Source: CAZFAT01 sp964517075 (lineage in GTDB: Bacteria > Acidobacteriota > Vicinamibacteria > Vicinamibacterales > SCN-69-37). From it: a stretch of DNA of 23,361 bases. Below the pieces are notes generated by a model, which ran no database searches, was not told where the DNA came from, and was given only the letters and a program-made list of their open reading frames with translations. The DNA is taken from contig CAZFAT010000399.1 in assembly GCA_964517075.1 (NCBI GenBank), forward strand, positions 1 through 23,361. Reading direction: 5' to 3'. Each line of letters begins with the position of its first letter. The first letter of the stretch is position 1. The translations under genes were made by a program, and so were the position numbers. Shown here one piece after another: positions 1 to 6,651 of the stretch.

Positions 1-749
1 TCGTCGACGACCAGCGCCGGGGACCGCGGGATCCAGCGCTGGGTCCACATCGTCTCACTCGCACAGAACGTGCACTTGTACGGACATCCGCGCGTCGCGA
101 GCATCGGAATGAACCGCCCTCGGGACGCCCCGTGCGGCTGGTTGAACGCCATGTACGCGTCCAGGTTGAAGTGAGTCCATCCTGGCCAGGGCAAGGCGTC
201 CACGTTCTTGATCCGTGAACGCGGTGGCGTCCGGATGGGCACGTCGTCGGGACCGCGCACCACCAGGCCGGGAACCTCGGCCAACGGACAGCCGTCGCGG
301 ATCGCCGTGAGGACGTCGAGCAACGTCTCCTCGCCTTCCCCGACGACGCCGACATCGATCGGACTCTGTTTGAACGTGATGTGCGGCAGCGCCGTGACGT
401 GTTCACCCCCGAGCAAGAGCGGGGTCGCGGGCCGCGAGGCCTTGATCAGCGCCAGCAATCGGCGCGTGGCCGGCCACGTACAGCTGAACATCAGGCCCAC
501 GCCGATGACGTCGACGTCCGGCGGGATTCTGGCGACGACCTCCTCGTCGCTGAGACCATGAAGATGGTGCCGGCCGAACGGTCGATAGCTGCTCAGTCCC
601 TCGCCGACGGCGTCGACCACCGACACGGCATGCCCATCCGCCTCGAGGGAACCGGCAAGGTAGGCCAGCCCCAGCGGAGGCATCGTGACGGTCGATACCG
701 CGTTCGTCGCGGAAATCAACTGCGGAGGATGGATCAGCGCTACCTTCAT
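1..749 (-). CDS. Cobalamin-binding radical SAM protein (3' end cut off by window edge)
   Basis: About 249 N-terminal residues are visible on the minus strand. The start begins MKVALIHPP, followed by MPPLGLAYLAGSLE, the usual opening of a B12-binding domain. That domain (residues about 1-165) carries GVGLMFSC, LLLGGEHVTA and VGEGEETL, as in cobalamin-dependent radical SAM enzymes. The radical SAM core starts near residue 213 and shows the cluster-binding motif CPYKCTFC (Cys222, Cys226, Cys229), which ligates the [4Fe-4S] cluster that cleaves S-adenosylmethionine. The start is well supported by an AGGAGG ribosome-binding site (751-756 on the opposite strand). Most of the TIM barrel and any C-terminal specificity domain lie outside the window, so the substrate cannot be read. 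The family includes methylases and C-C bond-forming enzymes of lipid, cofactor and natural-product pathways. It is divergent from the adjacent toroid-fold and GT9 genes, and a shared lipid or glycan role is only inference. Confidence 0.9.
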   Translation of the reverse strand, partial: MKVALIHPPQLISATNAVSTVTMPPLGLAYLAGSLEADGHAVSVVDAVGEGLSSYRPFGRHHLHGLSDEEVVARIPPDVDVIGVGLMFSCTWPATRRLLALIKASRPATPLLLGGEHVTALPHITFKQSPIDVGVVGEGEETLLDVLTAIRDGCPLAEVPGLVVRGPDDVPIRTPPRSRIKNVDALPWPGWTHFNLDAYMAFNQPHGASRGRFIPMLATRGCPYKCTFCASETMWTQRWIPRSPALVVD

Positions 750-750
750 G

Positions 751-756
751 TCCTCC
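751..756 (-). promoter_or_regulatory. Strong Shine-Dalgarno of the radical SAM gene
   Basis: Read on the minus strand, AGGAGG lies one base before the ATG at 749-747 in the string GGCAGGAGGACATG. The purine run is close to the start, but it is the best ribosome-binding site on that strand here and fixes the start codon. Confidence 0.55.
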
Positions 757-998
757 TGCCCCATTCCGGCAGGGACGCCGTTCGGCAAACGCCTCTGGCG
801 GAGTTCAAGGATAACCCTCCCAGCTTATCGACCGGCGGCGCCGGCCGACATAGGTGCACCGGCGGGCGACCTCACCCGGTCAGGCCGGACCCGTCCTGGG
901 ACCTCTCCAGACTGTCAGGACGTCACCAACCCGGCGGGTCGACGGGCGGCTTCTCACGGGCGTCTCACGAACGGCAGCCCGATGCGATCATTGCTAGC

Positions 999-1228
999 AT
1001 GCCCCAGTGGCTCATGCGCAACATCGACCGCCGCATTGTGGACGCCCTCCGGACACGGGCGGCCCGCCGGGGCCATCCTCGGAGGCGGAGCACCGGGAGA
1101 TCCTCGAGTGCGCGCTCCTCGGCCCTCCGCCGGCGCAGGACTTCAAGGCCTTTCTCCGATCCGTCCCGGCGGCGCCGGCCCTCCGCCTGCGGCGGTCGAA
1201 GGCCCGCGGCCGCCGCGTGTCCCTGTGA
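999..1228 (+). pseudogene. fitA: FitA-type antitoxin remnant, frameshifted
   Basis: The ATG at 999 opens a ribbon-helix-helix-like N-terminus: MRNIDRRIVDALRTRAARRG matches the FitA/VapB pattern (RNLD...V...LR.RAA.HG). The next expected block, SSEAEHREILECALL, is present but in a different frame (from about 1075). It continues as QDFKAFLRSVPAA to a stop at 1226-1228. A single-base deletion around 1070-1077 explains the switch. Such antitoxins bind the operon promoter and wrap around a PIN-domain toxin, and the DNA-binding and toxin-neutralising halves are now separated. The stop overlaps the toxin GTG start (1225-1228), as in intact modules. The two halves are readable at the protein level, so decay looks recent or this is an assembly error. 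Confidence 0.75.
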
Positions 1229-1502
1229 GTTTTGTACTCGACACCAAGGTCGTCTCGGAACTGCGGCGCGGAGACCGTGCGAACGATGGACTCGTCGACT
1301 CGTTCGACGCGCGGTGGCGGAGCAGTGGGGGCGGCGGCGCGCGGCGCGGCGCGCGCCGGTGGTCGATGCCCTGCTCGCGGCCACCGCTCGTGTGCACCGG
1401 TTGACGCTGGTGACGCGAAACGTGCGCGACTTCGCGGGCCTCAACGTGCGCGTCCTCAACCCGTTTCGCGGCACCGGCCCGTCGCGCCCGGCGACGCGGT
1501 GA
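1225..1502 (+). pseudogene. fitB: FitB/VapC-type PIN-domain toxin remnant, deleted and frameshifted
   Basis: GTG at 1225 starts SFVLDTKVVSELRRG, the first strand of a PIN-domain ribonuclease with its first acidic residue. Family members usually read LDTNVVSEL, so Asn is replaced by Lys. After about residue 22 the sequence jumps to a late block, SFDAR, then switches frame near 1312 to VAEQWGR. It continues as VVDALLAATARVH and LTLVTRNVRDFAGLNVRVL to a stop at 1500-1502. The normal middle (roughly 45-50 residues, with the LxxGEIRRG acidic segment) is missing, and one base appears lost in the run at 1311-1315. An intact FitB is about 135-145 residues, and only about 90 can be pieced together here. 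Nuclease activity is very unlikely. Confidence 0.75.
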
Positions 1503-1519
1503 GCCGCCTGAATCCGCGC

Positions 1520-1525
1520 TAGGAT
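1520..1525 (+). promoter_or_regulatory. Possible -10 element (TAGGAT) before the toroid-fold gene
   Basis: TAGGAT ends 12 nt before the ATG at 1538, a position that would give a very short leader. No matching -35 hexamer and no clear Shine-Dalgarno sequence are seen. It resembles the TAGAAT at 11291 before another gene in this window. Confidence 0.25.
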
Positions 1526-1537
1526 CCTGCCTCAGGC

Positions 1538-2461
1538 ATGCCCCAGGCCGACCGCGCCCGACCGTCCCAGGCGTCGCGCCGTTCCGCACTCGTGGACCTC
1601 GCGGCCTCGTCGGGCGGCTGGTCGTACTACTCCGGTCGGTCCAGCCGCATCGAGCCAACCTGCTGGGCGCTCCTCGCGCTGGGACCGGCCGGCGCCACTC
1701 CCCGTGAGACTGCCGCGATCGCCGGCGCGCGCGCCTTTCTCCGCGGCCTTCAGCGCGCCGACGGCCTGCTCGTCGAGCCGGCCACGCCGGGACCGAACTA
1801 CGGGTGGAACGGCCTGGCACTCCTTGGCCTCAACGATCGTGACAGTCTCGATCTGGTGGATCGGCTGGCTACCGCGCTGCTCACGGTCAAGGGCATCCGG
1901 ATCGAGCCTGAAGGGCCAAGCGCGGTGCGCGTGGACAGTCGCCTCCAGGCATGGTCGTGGACCGAAGGCACGTTCAGCTGGGTGGAGCCCACGGCGTATT
2001 GCATGCTGGCGTTGAAAGTCCGGCGCGTGGCCGGTCCCGCCGTCGAGGCTCGCCTGCGCGAAGCGGAGGCGGTCCTGCTGGATCGGGTGTGCGAGCCCGC
2101 GGGATGGAACTACGGGAACGCCCAGGTGCTCGCGCAGGACCTCCGGCCGTACGTTCCGACCACGGCGCTGGCGCTCCTCGCCCTGCAGGACAAACCCGAT
2201 CATCCCGTCGTCCGGCGCAGCCTCGACTGGCTGTCGGCGCACGCCCTGGCGGAGCCATCCACGCTGGCGCTCTCGCTCGCAGCGATGGCCCTTGACGTGT
2301 ACGGTCGGCCCGCCGACGCGGTGCTCCGCGAACTCACGGCCCAACAGGTTCGCACCAGTGCGCTCGGGAATGCCCACCTCCTGGCCATGGCCCTGTATGC
2401 CCTGACGCTCCCCGCGCACCGGGCTGCGGCCCTGAGGGTGGCGTCACCCAGGACCTCATGA
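1538..2461 (+). CDS. Prenyltransferase/squalene-oxidase repeat (alpha-toroid fold) protein
   Basis: A 307-residue soluble protein with repeats typical of the (alpha/alpha)6 toroid shared by terpene cyclases, prenyltransferase beta subunits and complement-like proteins. The repeats are GGWSYY (26-31) with EPTCWALLAL (39-48), FSWVEPTAYCMLALK (146-160), and GWNYGN (189-194) with VPTTALALLAL (206-216). It is about half the length of a squalene-hopene cyclase. I see neither the DXDD catalytic motif of class II terpene cyclases nor a signal peptide, so it is probably not a complete cyclase. It may be a regulatory or binding protein, or an enzyme of unknown reaction. Its end overlaps the GT9 gene by 4 bp (ATGA at 2458), so the two are translationally coupled. 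Function unassigned; the fold assignment is firm. Confidence 0.8.
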   Translation: MPQADRARPSQASRRSALVDLAASSGGWSYYSGRSSRIEPTCWALLALGPAGATPRETAAIAGARAFLRGLQRADGLLVEPATPGPNYGWNGLALLGLNDRDSLDLVDRLATALLTVKGIRIEPEGPSAVRVDSRLQAWSWTEGTFSWVEPTAYCMLALKVRRVAGPAVEARLREAEAVLLDRVCEPAGWNYGNAQVLAQDLRPYVPTTALALLALQDKPDHPVVRRSLDWLSAHALAEPSTLALSLAAMALDVYGRPADAVLRELTAQQVRTSALGNAHLLAMALYALTLPAHRAAALRVASPRTS

Positions 2462-3660
2462 ATCTTCAGGTCCAGCGCGCAGTGGATCGATACCTGGGTG
2501 TGCCGTTGTGTGCCCTGCTCTCGCTGGCGAACCTGTGGCGCCGGGCGGCGCCCCGGGAAGGTCCGCCGCGCCGCATCCTGGTGATCCTGCTGTCCGAGAT
2601 GGGCAGTCTCGTGCTCGCGCGGCCGATGTTCGCCCGGCTCATGGCGCAGTACCCCGAGGCCTCGCTGCACGTCCTCGTGTTTGCCGGAAATCGCCAGGTG
2701 CTCGACTTGCTGGCTGTCGTACCGCCCGAGAACGTCCTGACGCTCGACGACCGATCCGCCACCAGTTTTGTGCGCGACAGCGTGGCCGTGCTGCGGCAGC
2801 TGCGCGCGCTCGGCGTGGACGTCGTGATCGACTGCGAGCTGTTCGCCCGGGTCAGTGCGATCCTCTCACTGCTGTCGGGCGCCCCCATCCGCGTCGGGTT
2901 TCACCCGTACACCCAGGAGGGGCTCTACCGCGGGTCGTTCGTCAACCGGCCCGTCCTCTACAATCCGTATCACCACATCTCGCGGCAATTCCTCACGCTG
3001 GCGGCGGCCATCGACTCGGTGTCGATGCCGCTGGTGAAGACAGCGCCGGCGGGCGACCCTGGCCCGCCGCCCCGCTGCGCGTTGCCGCCCGAAGAGATTG
3101 AGCAGGCGGCGGCCCGGCTCGAGCAGGATTTTCCATCGATTCGGGGCCGTTCGCTGGTGCTGGTGTATCCGGGCGGCGGCGCGCTGCCCATTCGAGCCTG
3201 GCCCCTGTCCCACTATCGCGAGCTGTGCGCCAACCTGCTCGACGATGGACACGCCGTGGGCGTGATCGGGTTGGCCGGCGATCGGCCGCTGGCGCAGGCG
3301 ATCGTCGGTCACGGCCGACGTCCCGAATGTGTCGATCTCACCGGCTATACGACGTCGATCCGCCACCTCCTGCTGCTGTTCCACCGCGCGTCGCTGCTCA
3401 TCACCAACGACGGAGGCCCGGCGCAGTTTGCCGGCCTGACACCGCTGCCCAGCCTGGTCCTGTTCGGCCCGGAGACACCGCTGCTTTACGGGTCGCTGGC
3501 CGAGAACACGACCGCCTTCTATCGCGGGCTGCCGTGTTCGCCCTGCCTGACGGCGTACAACCATCGCCGATCGCCGTGCGACGGCGACAACCAGTGTCTC
3601 AAGCAGATCAAGCCGGGCGCGGTACTGGCGAAAGCCCGCGCGGTGATGCAACGCCAGTGA
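2458..3660 (+). CDS. Glycosyltransferase family 9 (heptosyltransferase-like)
   Basis: A 400-residue GT-B protein. The N-terminal Rossmann half has RRILVILLSEMGSLVLARP (residues 38-56), the usual RILxxxxxxxGDxxxxxP opening in which Gly-Asp has become Gly-Ser. The C-terminal half has LVYPGGGALPIRAWPL and, at 316-328, TNDGGPAQFAGLT, matching the sugar-nucleotide-binding signature of ADP-heptose:LPS heptosyltransferases (TND.GP.H.A). The conserved His is replaced by Gln. The C-terminus has four cysteines (Cys360, 363, 374 and 380; CSPC and SPCDGDNQC), which could hold a metal or form disulfides. This Cys-bearing subgroup is uncharacterised as far as I know. GT9 enzymes act on the cytoplasmic face, adding sugars to lipid-linked acceptors. 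It is coupled to the toroid-fold gene by an ATGA overlap, suggesting the two act in one pathway. Donor and acceptor are unknown. Confidence 0.88.
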   Translation: MNLQVQRAVDRYLGVPLCALLSLANLWRRAAPREGPPRRILVILLSEMGSLVLARPMFARLMAQYPEASLHVLVFAGNRQVLDLLAVVPPENVLTLDDRSATSFVRDSVAVLRQLRALGVDVVIDCELFARVSAILSLLSGAPIRVGFHPYTQEGLYRGSFVNRPVLYNPYHHISRQFLTLAAAIDSVSMPLVKTAPAGDPGPPPRCALPPEEIEQAAARLEQDFPSIRGRSLVLVYPGGGALPIRAWPLSHYRELCANLLDDGHAVGVIGLAGDRPLAQAIVGHGRRPECVDLTGYTTSIRHLLLLFHRASLLITNDGGPAQFAGLTPLPSLVLFGPETPLLYGSLAENTTAFYRGLPCSPCLTAYNHRRSPCDGDNQCLKQIKPGAVLAKARAVMQRQ

Positions 3661-3683
3661 TGCCGGTGCCAATCCACCGGCAT
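3660..3683 (+). terminator. Hairpin directly after the GT9 stop codon
   Basis: TGCCGGTG (3661-3668) and CACCGGCA (3675-3682) pair perfectly around the loop CCAATC, and A3660-T3683 extends the stem to nine base pairs. No uridine tract follows, so it is a weak intrinsic terminator candidate or an mRNA-end stabiliser. Confidence 0.4.
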
Positions 3684-3969
3684 TCACCGTGTCGATAGCT
3701 AAGACGAGAGCGGCGCTACGTGGGTCTAAGACCGGATTGCACGTGCAGAGACGGGGTAATGCAGTGACGCGATGGCGTCGGCAGTCAGCGGCGCTGAAGG
3801 CGATCCAGCCGGATACCACGCCACTTTGGGGTCAACCGTCTCCGTGGCTGATCGTCACGCTGGGATCATTGAACATGTGGGTGGTTCTAGCCCTCCTCTG
3901 CGCCGGGCTACCTGCCCGGCGCGACTCGGTCGGCGCCGGATCCCCGGTTGCAACTCACTTGGTCGGGCG
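3661..3969. other. 309-bp gap with two inverted repeats, no convincing gene
   Basis: The gap lies between the GT9 gene and the GT39-like gene. Open frames cross it on both strands, but the peptides show no family resemblance and no ribosome-binding site. They read as random coding-like sequence of a GC-rich genome. It holds the hairpin at 3660-3683 and a second very stable inverted repeat at 3900-3922. It is long for this compact region and may contain the promoter of the genes that follow, though no clear -35/-10 pair could be picked. Confidence 0.5.
3900..3922. repeat. Perfect GC-rich inverted repeat upstream of the GT39-like gene
   Basis: GCGCCGGGC (3900-3908) pairs with GCCCGGCGC (3914-3922) around TACCT, giving nine perfect G-C pairs. 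It ends 47 nt before the ATG at 3970. It could be a terminator stem, an operator for a dimeric regulator or a small dispersed palindromic repeat; the sequence alone does not decide. No T-tract follows. Confidence 0.45.
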
Positions 3970-5532
3970 ATGACCTTCGTCGTCCTTCTGGCCGTCCTGC
4001 TCGGCGTGAGTGCGCTCATCCGTGATGACGGCACGCCCCGGGGCAGTGGAACCAGGCGGTGGGTCTGGCTGCTGGTGCTCGGCGTGGCGGCGGCTGGCCT
4101 GCTCGTTCGAGTCGTCGGCCTCGATCGCAGTCTCTGGATTGATGAGTTCGGGACGCTATGGGCGATCGAAGGTACCTTCCACGAGAGCTGGTCGCGAGGC
4201 GTTGCGTTCCATGGTCAAAGCCCGCTGTATTACACACTGCTCTGGCCACTGATCCGCGTCGCAGGGGAGTCCGAAGGGGCGCTTCGGCTTCCGTCGCTGG
4301 TCTGTGGCGCTGTCGCCGCGTTCCTCGTCTATCGCACGGCGAAAAGGATCCGCTCGATCGAGGCGGGCTTGTTTGCCGGATCCCTGGCGTGGGTTTCTCC
4401 CGTCCTCATGGAATCTAGCGTGAGTGCGCGGCCGTACGCGCTGGCAGTGGTCTGCGCCGCAGTGGCCTTTCACGGCTTCGTGCTCGCCGTGCAGACCGGA
4501 GGGCGGCGGTCACGACTGCTGTTCGTCGTCGGTGGCGCGGGCCTCTTCTTGACGCACTATGTTTCGAGCCTTGTGATGCTCGGAGTGGCGGCGGGGTACC
4601 TGTCCTTTCGTGATCTCAGAACGCACTATCGCTGGCCGGCATTCCTGGTGGACGTGACGGTGCAGCTCGGCGCTGTCGTCATCACTTTGCCCCAACTGGA
4701 CGCGTTGTGGGCCCGGCGGGGAACGCTCGACTGGATCGGCCCTCCCGACTACCTCACGTTCATCATGGTGCTTGGACCGTTCCTGCTGCCTGTCCTGGTC
4801 GCGCGGCTGTACGCGCGGGACTCACGCGATCGGATCAGCAACCATATTGAGCTTGTGCTTGCCCTGGCTATTGGTGCCCAGGTCGGTGCCATGACGCTTC
4901 TGGCCCTGTTCGGGACGAACCTTCTCGCACCGCGCTACCTGACGGTCATTGCCGTGCCTGCGTCACTGCTTGCGGGCCTGGCGCTGTCCAGGCTCAGGAC
5001 TCCAGTGGCCTCGATCTCAATCATATTCGCGATGGTCCTGGTGACGGCGCTGTCGGTCCATTCCTGGCGAGTCAGCGGGGTGCCCACGACGCTGGTCAAC
5101 GAAGACTGGCGCGGTGCAGCCCACGCCCTGCACGGTGAGATGAGTGCGACTCCAGGATCTCTCGTCCTGTACCGTCCTGGGTTCGTCGAGCAGGAGCCGG
5201 GGGTGACCGCCAGTCCGGTGCTCGCGGCTCCCCTCAGGAGTCCTGGATTCTCCGCCCCTGACTGGCCGATCGTGCCGTTGACGTTCTCCTGGTGGAGTGC
5301 GGCCAGGGAGCCGTATTTTCGCCGAGTGCTTCTTCCAGCCCTGAACGATGCCGAGGTCTTCTTCGTGCTGATCGGAGGCACGACCCCGAAGACCGGCGAC
5401 TACGGGCGCCTGCTACTGGAGTGGATCGAGATGGCGCTGCCGCGCCAGTTCAGCGTCCGCTCCCTGGGAGACTTTCGCGGCGTGTCCCTGCTGCGCTTCG
5501 ACCGTCGTCGTGGACAGGTGTCGAGGCGCTGA
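3970..5532 (+). CDS. GT-C membrane glycosyltransferase, GT39/ArnT-like
   Basis: A 520-residue polytopic protein. The ATG at 3970 is chosen because it opens directly into a membrane helix (MTFVVLLAVLLGVSALI). The frame runs open about 200 bp further upstream, but that peptide is not membrane-like. After the second helix comes RSLWIDEFGTLW (residues 53-64), the acidic luminal/periplasmic-loop signature (W.DE) of PMT/ArnT-type transferases. GQSPLYYTLLW (82-92) and EGALRLPSL (102-110) follow, both usual in the same family. About ten hydrophobic segments and a non-membrane C-terminal domain of roughly 130 residues come after. Such enzymes transfer a sugar from a polyprenyl-phosphate donor in the periplasm to protein or lipid. 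The acceptor is unknown. It sits downstream of a GT9 gene and upstream of further membrane proteins. Confidence 0.82.
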   Translation: MTFVVLLAVLLGVSALIRDDGTPRGSGTRRWVWLLVLGVAAAGLLVRVVGLDRSLWIDEFGTLWAIEGTFHESWSRGVAFHGQSPLYYTLLWPLIRVAGESEGALRLPSLVCGAVAAFLVYRTAKRIRSIEAGLFAGSLAWVSPVLMESSVSARPYALAVVCAAVAFHGFVLAVQTGGRRSRLLFVVGGAGLFLTHYVSSLVMLGVAAGYLSFRDLRTHYRWPAFLVDVTVQLGAVVITLPQLDALWARRGTLDWIGPPDYLTFIMVLGPFLLPVLVARLYARDSRDRISNHIELVLALAIGAQVGAMTLLALFGTNLLAPRYLTVIAVPASLLAGLALSRLRTPVASISIIFAMVLVTALSVHSWRVSGVPTTLVNEDWRGAAHALHGEMSATPGSLVLYRPGFVEQEPGVTASPVLAAPLRSPGFSAPDWPIVPLTFSWWSAAREPYFRRVLLPALNDAEVFFVLIGGTTPKTGDYGRLLLEWIEMALPRQFSVRSLGDFRGVSLLRFDRRRGQVSRR

Positions 5533-5606
5533 TGAGAAGCGACGGAACCGCCAGGATCGGATCGGCCGAGGCGCTCGCTCGCGCGCTGCTGGCAGACATG
5601 TCATGA
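5532..5606 (+). other. Possible 24-codon ORF coupled to the GT39-like gene
   Basis: An ATG overlaps the preceding stop codon (TGATG at 5530-5534) and opens a 24-residue frame (starting MRSDGTARIG, ending ALLADMS). Stop-start overlap is how real genes are joined in this window, but the peptide is tiny and unrecognised and has no ribosome-binding site of its own. It may be a chance frame, a leader peptide or the remnant of a gene. Confidence 0.15.
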
Positions 5607-5631
5607 CCTGTTCTGCAGAGACGCCAGGCGC

Positions 5632-6651
5632 ATGAGGCCGCTCACTAGCGTCCTCGCGCGGGCGCGCGCCCAGCCAGCCTGGTCGAAGGGGCTCCTCGCC
5701 GTGGCACTCGGACTTGGGGTCTGGGGCGCCCTCTGCGGCGAATCCGCGGAAATCACGACGTTCACCGCGCTTCCGGGCGAGAACGACATCGAGGTGCAGG
5801 CCACGGTGCTCGCCCGCGTGCAGGGCGGCGAGCGGTACTATCAGGTCGTCCTCGACGAGCTCCAGCGCCGGGGATATCCCACGGGATCACCATTCAATTT
5901 CCGTTTGCCGACGCTCGTCTGGTTCCTCGCCCTGTTGCCGTCGATGCGGGCGAGGACCGCGGTGATGCTGCTGCTTGGTGTGGCCACCGCCGCGCTGTGG
6001 AGCCAGAGCTTCGTCCGTCAGGGCCGTCCGCGACTGTTGTGGCTGGCGGTGCCGCTGACCGGGACGATGCTGCCGATCTGGCTGCACGGCGGCGCGATCC
6101 ATCTGAATGACCTCTGGGCGGGCCAGTTGATAGCGCTGTCGCTCGCGGCACGGGCCGCCGGATTCCTGCCGCTGAGCGTGGCATCGGGGGCAGCCGCCGT
6201 GCTGATTCGCGAGCTCGCCCTGCCGTACGTCCTCATCATGGGCGTCGCGGCGTTCCTGTCCGGCCACCGCCGGGAGGCTTGGGCGTGGGCCGCAGCCACG
6301 GCCGGTGTGCTGGCGCTCGTGGCCGGGCACGTCCTGTACGCCGGTCGGCTTGCGCCATCCGACACGCTGCGAAGCGGATGGGTGGCTCTCGGCGGTTGGT
6401 GTTTTGCGCTGCGGACCGCCAGAATGAATCCGGTGCTCATGCTGCTGCCGAACTGGCTTCACGCGGCGCTCGTGTCGGGCCTGATTGCCGGCGCCTGGCT
6501 GTGGCGGTCGACGTCCGGGCAGCGCGTGGCGCTCGTCATCACGTGCTACCTGGCCTTCTTCGTGGTCGTCGGGCGTCCCGACAATTTCTATTGGGGACTG
6601 CTCATTGCGCCGATACTGCCGCTCGGAGCCCTGGGGTGGCGGCGGACATGA
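5632..6651 (+). CDS. Polytopic membrane protein of unknown function
   Basis: A 339-residue protein with about nine hydrophobic segments, beginning with one near residues 19-35 (GLLAVALGLGVWGALCG). A polar loop follows (about 38-80) with acidic residues and GERYYQVVLDELQRRGYP. The region FNFRLPTLVWFLALL is reminiscent of GT-C-fold proteins, whose first large periplasmic loop comes after the first helix. I do not recognise a named family. There is no W-D-E motif as in its upstream neighbour. The ATG at 5632 is the first start before the first helix, with no strong ribosome-binding site. The stop overlaps the ATG of the DUF362 gene (ATGA, 6648-6651), so the two are probably co-translated. Role in glycan or lipid transfer is inference from neighbours and topology only. 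Confidence 0.7.
   Translation: MRPLTSVLARARAQPAWSKGLLAVALGLGVWGALCGESAEITTFTALPGENDIEVQATVLARVQGGERYYQVVLDELQRRGYPTGSPFNFRLPTLVWFLALLPSMRARTAVMLLLGVATAALWSQSFVRQGRPRLLWLAVPLTGTMLPIWLHGGAIHLNDLWAGQLIALSLAARAAGFLPLSVASGAAAVLIRELALPYVLIMGVAAFLSGHRREAWAWAAATAGVLALVAGHVLYAGRLAPSDTLRSGWVALGGWCFALRTARMNPVLMLLPNWLHAALVSGLIAGAWLWRSTSGQRVALVITCYLAFFVVVGRPDNFYWGLLIAPILPLGALGWRRT

Noticed and set aside
381..1502. 373-codon plus-strand open frame
   Set aside because: Its 5' half is antisense to the radical SAM gene, and only its 3' part carries toxin and antitoxin fragments; the rest is low-complexity Arg-rich translation.
3772..3969. Upstream extension of the GT39-like gene
   Set aside because: The added 66 residues are not membrane-like and lack a ribosome-binding site; the ATG at 3970 leads straight into a helix.
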